Part shown: positions 8,853-17,282 of the stretch, in pieces
How positions within the stretch are numbered: the first letter of the stretch is position 1
Layout of the letters: each line of letters opens with the position of its first letter
Program-made: the position numbers and the translations under genes
Assembly (NCBI GenBank): GCA_947589735.1
Contig: CANQCR010000001.1
Coordinates: 1 to 64,000, forward strand
DNA length: 64,000 bases
Direction of reading: 5' to 3'
From: an uncultured Bacilli bacterium
GTDB lineage: Bacteria; Bacillota_I; Bacilli_A; RF39; UBA660
Notes under the pieces: model-generated
Told to the model about the DNA's origin: nothing
The model's input: only the letters and a program-made list of their open reading frames with translations
Database searches by the model: none

Positions 8853-9401
8853 ATGTTTGAAAAACTAAATATCCTTGATGAAAAAGATAAGCATTTGCGG
8901 ATGGTTAGTAAAGAAGCTACCTTACCCTTATCTAGTGAATATAAAGAATTAATTCAACGCATGATTGATGAATTAACCTATAGTCAAATTGAAGAATTGG
9001 CCGAAAAATATGATTTAAGACCTGGTATGGGTCTTGCTTTTCCGCAACTTGGCATTAATGAACGTATTATTGTTATCGTCCACGAAGTTGATGATGGCGT
9101 ATTCGATAATTATGTCGTTGTTAATCCTAAAATCGTTAGTACATCAGAAGAAATGATTGCTGCTGAAGCTGGTGAAGGTTGCCTTAGTGTAAATCGGGAA
9201 GTTGAAGGACACGTTAAACGTCATGCTAGAGTTACCGTTGAAGGATATGATATCGATGGTAATAAAATTCGCATTCGGGCTCGAGAAGAATTATCGCTTG
9301 CCTTTCAACACGAAATTGATCACTTAGATGGTATTTTATTCTATGATCGCATTGATCCTAAAAAACCATTCTATAATGAAAATGAATTAAGACTTATCTA
9401 G
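8853..9401 (+). CDS. def: Peptide deformylase
   Basis: Metal-dependent enzyme that removes the formyl group from the N-terminal Met of new proteins. 182 residues, the length of the longer type 2 enzymes of Gram-positive bacteria. Motif II EGCLSV (metal Cys) and motif III HEIDH (two metal His and the catalytic Glu) are intact. Motif I reads GMGLAFPQLG, with Phe where GLAAPQ is usual. The ribosome site is weak (GGAAGTGG). A 43-residue membrane peptide follows at once; its ribosome site overlaps the def stop. Confidence 0.96.
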   Translation: MFEKLNILDEKDKHLRMVSKEATLPLSSEYKELIQRMIDELTYSQIEELAEKYDLRPGMGLAFPQLGINERIIVIVHEVDDGVFDNYVVVNPKIVSTSEEMIAAEAGEGCLSVNREVEGHVKRHARVTVEGYDIDGNKIRIRAREELSLAFQHEIDHLDGILFYDRIDPKKPFYNENELRLI

Positions 9402-9409
9402 GAGGATTT

Positions 9410-9541
9410 ATGAAAGGATTTTTAAAATATCTATTACTGTTCATTATTGCCTGTATTGGCGCTATTTTAATCTACTATGCAACCGTACCAGAAAATCAAA
9501 GAATTCCTTTAAGTATTGAAATTAATAAAGAAGATGTTTAA
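9410..9541 (+). CDS. 43-residue single-pass membrane peptide
   Basis: Starts 8 bases after def with an ideal GGAGG that overlaps the def stop codon. The peptide is one hydrophobic helix (LLLFIIACIGAILIYYA) with a short charged outer tail (PENQ ... INKEDV). No family recognised. The strong translation start, in-frame coupling with def and the terminator beginning inside its last codons argue that it is real. Function unknown. Confidence 0.65.
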   Translation: MKGFLKYLLLFIIACIGAILIYYATVPENQRIPLSIEINKEDV

Positions 9542-9560
9542 AACAACATCTTCTTTTTAT
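9528..9560. terminator. Bidirectional terminator between the small peptide gene and ylmH
   Basis: An 11-bp perfect stem (9528-9538 with 9545-9555) and a six-base loop, with T-rich runs on both strands. It serves two converging genes, and the stop of the plus-strand peptide lies at the base of the loop. Confidence 0.85.
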
Positions 9561-10246
9561 TTATATTTAAGGATTTTAACAACATATTTTTTCTTAGTTA
9601 CATTTATAATACCCTTATAAATGTATTTACCATAATGCCTAATACTAATAATATCATTTTCTTTTAGTATATAAGTCTTTTTATTATTAACCGCATAATT
9701 TATTTGAACATCCTTATTATTTAAAAGTATCTCTGTTTTAGTTCTTGACAAATGTGTAATCGTCGCCACAACATTATCAAGTCTTAAACTGCTTATTAAA
9801 AAGATCAGTTCATCATAATTATAATGATAATCAATAATTTCGGTGATAGGAGATTCTTCCAAGGTTACTTTATGCCTACCAACGAGGTTAAAATTAAAAA
9901 TTAAATAATCCTTAAGAGAAGCTAGGATAATTATATAACAGTCATCTTTCACGATAATATCGCCATATTTATGAGGCATAATATTATGACTAAATAAGGT
10001 ACTTAGAATCTCTTTATGCGTAAGTTTTTCTTTAGATATTATTTTAAATAGGATAACGCTTGGTGGATTATTATTATAGATAATTACTTTTTCGGCATCA
10101 GGAAAAGGTCGAAATATTTGAAATGGTACATGCTCCCTTTTTAATATCTTAGTAATTAAAGATACTTCTTCTAGATTGACAAAATCAGTCGCTATACCCT
10201 TTTTCAAGCGTTCAATACTATTTTTGATTAAGAGATTTGTTTCCAT
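9557..10246 (-). CDS. ylmH: YlmH-family S4-domain RNA-binding protein
   Basis: 229 residues with the YlmH layout: an N-terminal helical/mixed domain and a C-terminal S4 RNA-binding domain from about 158, where SSLRLDNVVATI, the SRTK loop and ISIRHYGKYIYKG match the S4 pattern. In Gram-positive bacteria ylmH lies in the division cluster after ftsZ; its product (also called RqcP2) binds stalled 50S subunits in ribosome quality control. The place downstream of ftsAZ and sigE fits. It overlaps the ABC-F gene by 29 bases and so is co-expressed with another ribosome-linked protein. The divIVA and sepF genes that often accompany it are not here. Confidence 0.85.
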   Translation of the reverse strand: METNLLIKNSIERLKKGIATDFVNLEEVSLITKILKREHVPFQIFRPFPDAEKVIIYNNNPPSVILFKIISKEKLTHKEILSTLFSHNIMPHKYGDIIVKDDCYIIILASLKDYLIFNFNLVGRHKVTLEESPITEIIDYHYNYDELIFLISSLRLDNVVATITHLSRTKTEILLNNKDVQINYAVNNKKTYILKENDIISIRHYGKYIYKGIINVTKKKYVVKILKYK

Positions 10247-11825
10247 ATCTTTTTATATATTCCTCATAAGTAAGTTCTTTATCAATATAAGTGCCATCAT
10301 CTTTTATTTCAATAATCCGGTTAGCTAAAGTCTCAATTAATTGTTGATCATAACTTGTAAAAACAATCGCACCTGAAAATTTTTCCAAACCCTCATTTAA
10401 AGCTGAGATTGCTTCCATATCTAAATGGTTCGTCGGTTCATCTAAAAACAAAGTGTTAGCGTGTTCAAGCATTATTTTAGATAGCATACATCGAACTTTT
10501 TCCCCACCGGATAAGACACTAACTTTCTTTAGGGTCTCATCACCACTAAACAACATTCTACCTAAAAAACTACGGACGAAAGTCTCATCTTTATTTTCTG
10601 AATAATCCCTTAACCAATCAATCATATTGACATCTTTATTAAAGTAGGCATCATTATTTTTAGGATAGTATGATCTCGTTACTGTAACCCCTACCGTAAT
10701 CTTTCCACTATCAGGATCAATTTCACCCGATAAAAGACGAAGAAGGGTTGTTTTAGCTAATTCATTATTACCAATTAAAGCAATTTTATCGCCATTTTTT
10801 AAATTAAGACGCATATTATTAATAACAGTAACGCCATCAATCGCTTTACTAACGTGGTCTAAATAGATAACCTCTTTACCTAAAAAGCGTTCTGGTTCAA
10901 AACTGATATAAGGATACTTTCTACTACTAGGTTTAATTTCTTCTAACTGAATTTTTTCTAAAGATTTTTTTCTACTCGTTGCCTGTCTTGATTTTGAAGC
11001 ATTAGCGCTAAAACGATTGATGAAATCTTGTAATTCTTTAATTTTTTCTTCTTTCTTTTTATTTGACTCTTTCATTTGCCGTTGAATTAATTTACTTGAT
11101 TCATACCAAAAATCATAGTTACCAACAAACAAAGTAATCTTTTCATAGTCGATATCCACCATGTGGGTACAAACTTTATTTAGAAAATGGCGGTCATGGG
11201 AGATAACGATAATCGTGTTTTTAAACTCGATTAAGAACTCTTCTAACCAATTTTTACTATCAAGATCAAGACCGTTAGTCGGCTCATCTAAAAGAAGAAT
11301 ATCCGGTTCGCCAAATAAGGCTCGCGCTAACATTACCTTAACTTTATCAGCCTCTTTTAAATCACGCATCATCTTATTATGAAGTGTATAATCCACACCC
11401 AAACCACTTAAAAGAATCGCCGCATCACTTTCAGCTTGCCAACCATTTTTCTTTAAGAAGAGATCTTCTAAAATACCAGCTCGCATACCATCTTCAGTGG
11501 TAAAATCTTCTTTCATATATAACATTTCTTTTTCTGTTTTAATATCATATAGTTCTTTATCACCCATAATAACAGTATCTAAAACATTATAATCATCGTA
11601 GGCATTATGATTTTGCTCTAAAACAGATATTCTCTCACCCTTACCAATAATTACTTCCCCACTCGTTGAATCAATCTCACCGCTAAGAATTTTAAGAAAC
11701 GTTGATTTACCAGCTCCGTTAGCGCCAATAACACCGTAACAATTATTGCCTTCAAACTTGATATTAACATTTTCAAATAAGATTCTTTTTCCAAAACGTA
11801 ACCCGATATTATCTGCAATCAGCAT
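10218..11825 (-). CDS. ABC-F ATPase, YkpA/YbiT type
   Basis: Soluble protein of 535 residues with two nucleotide-binding domains and a charged linker (about 240-320), the ABC-F layout; ABC-F proteins act on the ribosome rather than in transport. NBD1 has Walker A GANGAGKS and Walker B ILLLDEPTN; its signature is degenerate (MRDLKEADKVKVM). NBD2 has a good signature (LSGGEKVR) and Walker B, but Walker A reads GNNELAKTT, with Ala in place of the last Gly, and the switch His is Tyr (FTSYDQQ). This mixture resembles the YkpA/YbiT branch. It has its own promoter (11847-11875) and is followed by ylmH with overlap. Antibiotic protection cannot be inferred. Confidence 0.88.
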   Translation of the reverse strand: MLIADNIGLRFGKRILFENVNIKFEGNNCYGVIGANGAGKSTFLKILSGEIDSTSGEVIIGKGERISVLEQNHNAYDDYNVLDTVIMGDKELYDIKTEKEMLYMKEDFTTEDGMRAGILEDLFLKKNGWQAESDAAILLSGLGVDYTLHNKMMRDLKEADKVKVMLARALFGEPDILLLDEPTNGLDLDSKNWLEEFLIEFKNTIIVISHDRHFLNKVCTHMVDIDYEKITLFVGNYDFWYESSKLIQRQMKESNKKKEEKIKELQDFINRFSANASKSRQATSRKKSLEKIQLEEIKPSSRKYPYISFEPERFLGKEVIYLDHVSKAIDGVTVINNMRLNLKNGDKIALIGNNELAKTTLLRLLSGEIDPDSGKITVGVTVTRSYYPKNNDAYFNKDVNMIDWLRDYSENKDETFVRSFLGRMLFSGDETLKKVSVLSGGEKVRCMLSKIMLEHANTLFLDEPTNHLDMEAISALNEGLEKFSGAIVFTSYDQQLIETLANRIIEIKDDGTYIDKELTYEEYIKRYGNKSLNQK

Positions 11826-11846
11826 CTTATCACCTACTTCTTTTAT

Positions 11847-11875
11847 AGTATATAATAACTAACTTTTATTTACAA
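11847..11875 (-). promoter_or_regulatory. Promoter of the ABC-F/ylmH operon
   Basis: Minus strand TTGTAA (11870-11875), a 17-base spacer and TATACT (11847-11852), directly after the sigE terminator. Confidence 0.65.
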
Positions 11876-11900
11876 GAAAAAAAAGATGAAAATCATCTTT
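11874..11900 (-). terminator. Terminator of spoIIGA-sigE
   Basis: 8-bp stem AAAGATGA/TCATCTTT (11882-11889 with 11893-11900), a three-base loop and a T-rich run. The sigE stop codon overlaps the first arm. Confidence 0.85.
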
Positions 11901-12576
11901 AGTATTTATTTAAAACCTGCAGGCGATTAATAACCTTTTTTTCAATTCGGGAAATATATGACTGACTGATACCTAATATGTGCGCTACTTCCTTTTGGGT
12001 TAGTTCTTTACCATTGTGTAAGCCGTAGCGCATAATCATAATTTCTTTATCCCGCTTATTTAATTTATCAATTTCTTCATATAATAATTTCTTTTCCGTT
12101 TCTCTTTCTAAATCGCGGGTTACAATGTCACTATCTGTTCCTAAAATATCTTCAAGATGTAATTCATTACCTTCCGCATCATAACTTAAACTATCCTCAA
12201 AGCTAACCTCACCCCGTCTTTTTTTATTCTTTCTTAAAAACATCAAGATTTCATTATCAATACAACGCGAAGCATAAGTAGCCAGTTTAATATTTTTATC
12301 TAAATTATAGGTATCAACGCCTTTAATTAATCCAATTGAGCCAATACTGACTAAATCTTCTAGATCAACACCCGTATTTTCATATTTTTTAGCTAAGAAA
12401 ACAACCAATCGTAAATTGTGTTCAATAAGTTTATTTTTAGCTTCTTTAGTACCCAATTTAACGTAATAAACTTCTTCTTCTTTCGTTAAGGGTTCCGGTA
12501 ATTTATCTAAACTACCAACAAAATAAAGATGTTTTAAACATAATGCTTTAAAAAAATTAATTAATTTTCTAATCAT
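11899..12576 (-). CDS. sigE: RNA polymerase sporulation sigma factor SigE (pro-SigE)
   Basis: Mother-cell sigma factor of early sporulation. 225 residues, closely like Bacillus SigE as recalled: region 2 motifs LRLVVFLAKKYENTG and DLVSIGSIGLIKGV, then LATYASRCIDNEILMFLR, then region 4 with GISQSYISRIEKKVI. The first 20 or so residues form an amphipathic, basic segment followed by LYFVGS, equivalent to the pro-sequence and cleavage region that SpoIIGA processes, though shorter than in Bacillus. The ATG overlaps the spoIIGA stop (ATGA) and a GGAGG site precedes it. Its partner sigG, usually next, is absent, replaced by the ABC-F gene. SigK is a possible alternative, but the SpoIIGA linkage settles on SigE. 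Confidence 0.93.
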   Translation of the reverse strand: MIRKLINFFKALCLKHLYFVGSLDKLPEPLTKEEEVYYVKLGTKEAKNKLIEHNLRLVVFLAKKYENTGVDLEDLVSIGSIGLIKGVDTYNLDKNIKLATYASRCIDNEILMFLRKNKKRRGEVSFEDSLSYDAEGNELHLEDILGTDSDIVTRDLERETEKKLLYEEIDKLNKRDKEIMIMRYGLHNGKELTQKEVAHILGISQSYISRIEKKVINRLQVLNKY

Positions 12577-13349
12577 ATTTCCTCCATTAAGCGATTATTT
12601 AATAAGATATCAACCCCATCAATATTAATTTCCTCGTTCATTAAACCAAGATAAATATTTTTTATTCTTTTATTATTGATGATTACTTCATCACATCTAT
12701 ATATTTTAAGTAGACTAACCCCACTTGCTACTTTAAAGGGAATAATGCGATATGCTTCATCTTTAAAGATATCTTTTCGTTTATCTAAAAGAATAATTGG
12801 ATGTCCTTTGAATGATAAATTATTCCCACTATCAATATATCCGATTCCGGTAATTATTTGGTTATTAATATTTATGCACACATCATAATAATTATTATAT
12901 TTACTTTTCATAAGCCGATGTTCTTTGGTATAAAAAAATAAGATTAAAGGTGTTAAAAAAAACATTAAAATAAAGTTAATACTAAGACCATCAGAAATAA
13001 AAACAAGTCCTATATGATGATACCCTAACTGAACTTTTAATAAATACAAAAATCCTCCTAAAAAGATACTGATTAAATAAAAGAAAAGAAGATTATATAA
13101 AAAATACTTTAATTCCCATCTTGGATAAGCAATTAAAAGCATTAATAGACTAATGGCTAATTTGATGAAGAATAATCCGAAAGAAGTTATATTGAAAAAA
13201 AGAAGAAGGACGCTTAAACTACCTATAAAAGCACTTAAAGTAATATTTTTAATTTTAATCTGCCTTTTTAAAAGAAGACCTAAAGTGATTAGTAAGGCAA
13301 AATCAAGAAAAAAATTAAGGATAAGAATAAGATCAAGATATACTTTCAT
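12573..13349 (-). CDS. spoIIGA: SpoIIGA, pro-SigE processing aspartic protease
   Basis: 258 residues: five predicted membrane helices in the first 145 residues, then a cytoplasmic protease domain with the single active-site motif YIDSGNNL (Asp173). SpoIIGA sits in the sporulation septum and, as a dimer, cleaves the SigE pro-sequence after a forespore signal. The ATG at 13349 follows GGTGA; a TTG one codon upstream is a less likely start. It is translationally coupled to sigE by a 4-base overlap, the canonical pair, and follows ftsZ as in Bacillus. No Spo0A box could be recognised in the 70 bases upstream, which hold two terminator-like hairpins. Confidence 0.92.
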   Translation of the reverse strand: MKVYLDLILILNFFLDFALLITLGLLLKRQIKIKNITLSAFIGSLSVLLLFFNITSFGLFFIKLAISLLMLLIAYPRWELKYFLYNLLFFYLISIFLGGFLYLLKVQLGYHHIGLVFISDGLSINFILMFFLTPLILFFYTKEHRLMKSKYNNYYDVCININNQIITGIGYIDSGNNLSFKGHPIILLDKRKDIFKDEAYRIIPFKVASGVSLLKIYRCDEVIINNKRIKNIYLGLMNEEINIDGVDILLNNRLMEEI

Positions 13350-13369
13350 CAAATCACCAAAAACATTAT

Positions 13370-13403
13370 AAAAAAAAGCGAGCAGTTTTTATGTCGCTTT
13401 TTT
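13370..13403 (-). terminator. Second hairpin between ftsZ and spoIIGA
   Basis: 10-bp stem AAAAAAGCGA/TCGCTTTTTT (13372-13381 with 13394-13403), a 12-base loop and a T-run. It lies about 20 bases before spoIIGA, after another terminator, and may be a back-up terminator or part of spoIIGA control. Confidence 0.65.
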
Positions 13404-13408
13404 GGTAA

Positions 13409-13432
13409 CAAAAAGAGGTTTTTAAAAACCTC
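13409..13432 (-). terminator. Terminator overlapping the ftsZ stop codon
   Basis: Palindrome GAGGTTTTT/AAAAACCTC (13415-13423 with 13424-13432) followed by T's on the minus strand. The last Gly-Gly-Phe codons and TAA of ftsZ form the stem. Confidence 0.75.
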
Positions 13433-14495
13433 CACGTTTTCTTAAGAATGTTGGAATACCTGTATCGTCATCGTCATCATCCGTACTTGGCGTTGGTGCC
13501 TTTTCTTCTTCCGTAGTATTTGTATAGGTATGATACAAAGGCTCACTCTTTTCATCAAAGCCCGTCGCAATAACGGTAACAATTATTTCATCATTCAAAT
13601 TCTCATTAATAACAGCACCAAAGATTGTATTCATATCCGTATTAGCGCTTGTTCTTACAACTTCATTAGCTTCTTCAACTTCAAATAATGTTAAGTTAGA
13701 TCCACCCGTAACGTTGATAATAGCATCGGTAGCTCCACCAATACTAGTTTCAAGTAAAGGACTAGATACAGCTTGACGAGCAGCTTCGGTTGCTCTATTT
13801 TCACCTGATCCAATACCAATACCGATTAAGGCACTACCACGTTTTTCCATAACGGTCTTAACATCGGCAAAGTCAAGGTTAATTAAACCAGCTACGGCAA
13901 TCAAATCGGAAATTGATTGAACACCACGGCGTAAGACATTATCAACTTCTCTAAATGATTCGACAAGGGTTGTTTTCTTATCGATAATCTCTCTTAAGCG
14001 ATCATTTGGAATAACGATTAAGGTGTCGACATTTTTCTTCAATTCCTCAAGGCCAGCAATGGCTTGTTCCATTCTTTTTTTACCTTCAAAAGAGAATGGC
14101 TTTGTTACGATACCAACTGTTAAGGCCCCTAATTCTTGAGCTATTTGCGCAATAACAGGAGCGGCACCTGTACCAGTTCCACCACCCATACCACAAGTGA
14201 TGAAAACCATATCAGCACCACTTAAAGCATCTTCAATTTCTTTTTTACTCTCCATAGCGGCTTCTCTTCCGACTTCTGGTTTAGCTCCAGCGCCACGGCC
14301 ACCAGTTAGAGATTCACCCATTTGAATCTTAACAGGAGCTTTAGAAACATTTAATACTTGTAAATCAGTATTAGCCGCAATAAACTCAACACCTTTAACA
14401 CCGGAATCAATCATACGGTTAATAGCATTATTACCGCCTCCACCGACACCGATGACTTTTATCTTAGCTATTTGATCCATTTCTAATCCAAACAT
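13422..14495 (-). CDS. ftsZ: Cell division protein FtsZ
   Basis: Tubulin-like GTPase that forms the division ring. 357 residues. The GTP-binding signature [11 protein letters not shown] is at about 104-114, with NTDLQ and the synergy-loop residues in place. The disordered linker is short and includes five consecutive Asp; the C-terminal peptide [11 protein letters not shown] fits the conserved IPxFLRxR tail that binds FtsA and other partners. It starts 2 bases after ftsA and the two are translationally coupled. A terminator begins at its stop. Confidence 0.98.
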   Translation of the reverse strand: MFGLEMDQIAKIKVIGVGGGGNNAINRMIDSGVKGVEFIAANTDLQVLNVSKAPVKIQMGESLTGGRGAGAKPEVGREAAMESKKEIEDALSGADMVFITCGMGGGTGTGAAPVIAQIAQELGALTVGIVTKPFSFEGKKRMEQAIAGLEELKKNVDTLIVIPNDRLREIIDKKTTLVESFREVDNVLRRGVQSISDLIAVAGLINLDFADVKTVMEKRGSALIGIGIGSGENRATEAARQAVSSPLLETSIGGATDAIINVTGGSNLTLFEVEEANEVVRTSANTDMNTIFGAVINENLNDEIIVTVIATGFDEKSEPLYHTYTNTTEEEKAPTPSTDDDDDDTGIPTFLRKRGGF

Positions 14496-14497
14496 AA

Positions 14498-15754
14498 TTA
14501 TATCCTCCTATTCGCTAAAAAATATTCCATCAATTTTCCTAGCATTTGATCATTGTGTATTTCTTGATAGCTTTTTCTAATACTAGCTAGTTTTGCTGCA
14601 TCTTCTTCACTAACCATTGATAAGTCTTGCCCCTTTAATTTCATTTTACTGATAAAATAAACGATGCTTCCAACCGCTGATGAATATTTATTATCGCGGA
14701 TACCAACTAATCGAATATTACCAATATTGACATTTCTTTTGAATACTTCATTAGCTGTGTATTCAATATCAGCCATATTGCTTGTACCCCCTGTTATAAT
14801 AATATAATCAATTTTCTTGCTTGTCAATATACTAATCTTATCTTTAGCAAGATTAAGTATCTCTTCTAAGCGTGATGCGACCACTTCCGATATTTCAAAT
14901 TGATTAATCCGAAGAGCGTTATCAACTTCGGTTTCAATCTCATGCATATCACTGGTACTAGCATTTCTTTTATTACCTAACGCAAAATGCCGTTTAAGAT
15001 CGCTAGAGACATCTAAACTTGTTTTATACATATACGAAATATCTTTATCGATATTAATTCCACCCATATTAATAATGGCGTTTTTAACAATAATGCCACG
15101 GTTATACAAAGAGACGGTCGTAGTATCACCACCGATATTAATAATAGCGCCAACAGCTTTTTCTATAGTCTTGTTTTTAAAAGCATATAAGTCACCAATA
15201 CCACTTAAAGAGATATCAATAACACTAATATTCATACTATCTAAAAGTTCCATAACGGAATAAGCACTTTTCTCTGGTACGGTAACTACAATGGCCCGGG
15301 CTTTTAAACTCTGGCCTGGGCAGTGTAATGGTTCTTTTTCATACGCTACCCCATCTAAAGTATAATCAACAGGAATAGCCGTAACAATTTCCCGACCTTT
15401 AAAATCTGCCTTAGATACAGCCATATCTAAAACTTTATAGATATCATCACGACTGACATTACCATCTTCTGTTTTTATTTCGACTTCGCCTTTTACAACT
15501 GTAAACTCTGCCTCATAACTAGGAACGGTGGCAATAACTTCATCAACTCTCATCCCTAGAATTTCTTCAACTTGATGAATGGCATTACTAATGCATTCTT
15601 TGGCGCTATCCGAATCAACAATCAAGCCACGACGAACGCCTTTGGATGGATATGAAGCTGAAGCTAGTAGATTAAGTTTATTTTGATAAAGTTCGCAAAC
15701 AACAACTTTTATACTATCTGAACCAATATCAAGACTAGTATAAATGTGCTTCAT
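14498..15754 (-). CDS. ftsA: Cell division protein FtsA
   Basis: Actin-like ATPase that ties FtsZ to the membrane and recruits the divisome. 418 residues. N-terminal phosphate loop [16 protein letters not shown]2/1C subdomain at about 85-165, second phosphate loop [16 protein letters not shown] and [13 protein letters not shown] are visible. The C-terminal end ([13 protein letters not shown]) could be the amphipathic membrane helix. An AATTGGGAG ribosome site precedes the ATG. The gene heads the ftsA-ftsZ-spoIIGA-sigE series. Confidence 0.96.
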   Translation of the reverse strand: MKHIYTSLDIGSDSIKVVVCELYQNKLNLLASASYPSKGVRRGLIVDSDSAKECISNAIHQVEEILGMRVDEVIATVPSYEAEFTVVKGEVEIKTEDGNVSRDDIYKVLDMAVSKADFKGREIVTAIPVDYTLDGVAYEKEPLHCPGQSLKARAIVVTVPEKSAYSVMELLDSMNISVIDISLSGIGDLYAFKNKTIEKAVGAIINIGGDTTTVSLYNRGIIVKNAIINMGGINIDKDISYMYKTSLDVSSDLKRHFALGNKRNASTSDMHEIETEVDNALRINQFEISEVVASRLEEILNLAKDKISILTSKKIDYIIITGGTSNMADIEYTANEVFKRNVNIGNIRLVGIRDNKYSSAVGSIVYFISKMKLKGQDLSMVSEEDAAKLASIRKSYQEIHNDQMLGKLMEYFLANRRI

Positions 15755-15860
15755 ATCATCACTCCCAATTCTATTATAATTATACTATAAATTCCCTTAA
15801 AAGTAAAAGAAATGCATAAAATATTATCTTTTATTTGAAAAAATTAAATATTTTCACATT

Positions 15861-16553
15861 TTATTTTTCCACACCACTTTTAACCGCATCGACCCGATTT
15901 TGAATAGTATCTAAGCCGTTTTGGGCTAATTTTTCTTCCTCAAGCATTTGGCTTGATAAAATCATATCAACGAAAAGCATTTTATATTTAGGGCCTAATT
16001 CATCTAGCGTCTTTTTAAAATCATTGGTAAAATAACCTTTATAAATAGCATCCAATGATCCACCATTACTAATAAAATTAGCAATGCAAGCTGTTGCTTT
16101 AGGGTAAATAACATTCCGACTAATTGCTTCCGGAAGACGCTCACCATAAACTAACCGCATCGCCAAGTATTGGGTACACCCTTCATTTAAAGCAAGCAAA
16201 GTATCATCACCCATAAGAAAGCCCATAAACTTTTTATTCCGGTTAGCCGATAAAAAATGAATGAACTCGTGTAAAACAATAACCGTTAAATCATCATCAC
16301 TGATATCTTCTGGTATTTCAGTTATATCCACAATCATCTGATTAGCATTTGCGTAATAAAAGGCAAAAAGATTATTAATGCCTAGGCCATCATATACGAC
16401 CGCTTTCTCAAACGTAGGAAGATTATTTTTAAAATTAGTATCATCAAAATATGGCGCTTTCTCTATCACATTAAGAAAAATGTCATTAGCTCTTTTTGTC
16501 GCTTCTTCCAAACGTTTGATGCGCCGATTTACCTCTTCTTCTGTTAATGACAT
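15861..16553 (-). CDS. Uncharacterised zinc metallopeptidase-like protein
   Basis: 230 residues with no signal peptide or membrane segment. A HEFIH motif at 95-99 (HExxH: two zinc His and catalytic Glu) is followed after 25 residues by NEGCTQYLAMR, where Glu124 could be the third ligand, as in gluzincins. The N-terminal 35 residues are a charged helix. It is preceded by a good AGGTGA site and lies between ftsA and ftsQ without an overlap to either. The substrate is unknown; a cytosolic location is inferred from the absence of a signal. Confidence 0.7.
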   Translation of the reverse strand: MSLTEEEVNRRIKRLEEATKRANDIFLNVIEKAPYFDDTNFKNNLPTFEKAVVYDGLGINNLFAFYYANANQMIVDITEIPEDISDDDLTVIVLHEFIHFLSANRNKKFMGFLMGDDTLLALNEGCTQYLAMRLVYGERLPEAISRNVIYPKATACIANFISNGGSLDAIYKGYFTNDFKKTLDELGPKYKMLFVDMILSSQMLEEEKLAQNGLDTIQNRVDAVKSGVEK

Positions 16554-16605
16554 ATAATCACCTACTATCTAAATTATATCATAAGAAAATACTAAGAAAC
16601 AATCC

Positions 16606-17274
16606 TTAGTATTTTTCTAAATAATTACCAATATCTAGATGCAAGGTACCTTTATTTTTATCAAACTTTTGAACCATATCGATATAATCATTAAGTTTTG
16701 TAAAGTTCTTAAAATTGACATAGACATCATTGCCATCCGTCATAACGAGATGAAATAACTTAGGATCAACAGTCGGTTCATATTGAAGTTCTGATATCCG
16801 AATTAAAACATCATTATCTAATAAAGATAACTCTTCAAGTAATTCTTTTAAAATATCCTCAGGAACTTGGTTAATTAGGGTTGGTAAATCATACTTATCT
16901 TTAACCTCCGTTGCATCTTTTAGTAATGTTACATCATTATAAGCATAATAGACTAACGGAACATTTTCATTAACTGTTATCGTAATTTGTCTAAAGAAAT
17001 GACTTCTTTTAACATCCGCATAAGTAACATAAACGTTTTTTTCTAACTTCTTTTGAATATGTCTTGAACTAACTTCATATATTTTAGGATAATTTCTTAG
17101 ACCTGCTTCATCAATTATTTCTTGATCTGATAAAAAGGAATTACCTTCAATATATATATTTGTAATAGGTAAACTAGCAATGGTAAAAAGACCTACTACC
17201 ATTAAAATGATAAATAGAATAAAGAGAAAAACATTTTTATATTTAATTTTTCTTTTTTTTACCACTTTAGCCAT
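16606..17274 (-). CDS. ftsQ: Cell division protein FtsQ/DivIB
   Basis: Bitopic divisome protein that bridges inner and outer parts of the division machine. 222 residues: a very basic cytoplasmic start (KKRKIKYK), one membrane helix at about 14-33, then a POTRA domain (ITNIYIEGNSFLSDQEIIDEAGL, about 36-105) and the FtsQ-type beta domain with ITVNENVPLVYY. Shorter than Bacillus DivIB. It comes 8 bases after murB, the classic murG-murB-divIB order. An AGGTGA ribosome site precedes the ATG. Confidence 0.92.
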   Translation of the reverse strand: MAKVVKKRKIKYKNVFLFILFIILMVVGLFTIASLPITNIYIEGNSFLSDQEIIDEAGLRNYPKIYEVSSRHIQKKLEKNVYVTYADVKRSHFFRQITITVNENVPLVYYAYNDVTLLKDATEVKDKYDLPTLINQVPEDILKELLEELSLLDNDVLIRISELQYEPTVDPKLFHLVMTDGNDVYVNFKNFTKLNDYIDMVQKFDKNKGTLHLDIGNYLEKY

Positions 17275-17282
17275 AATATCAC

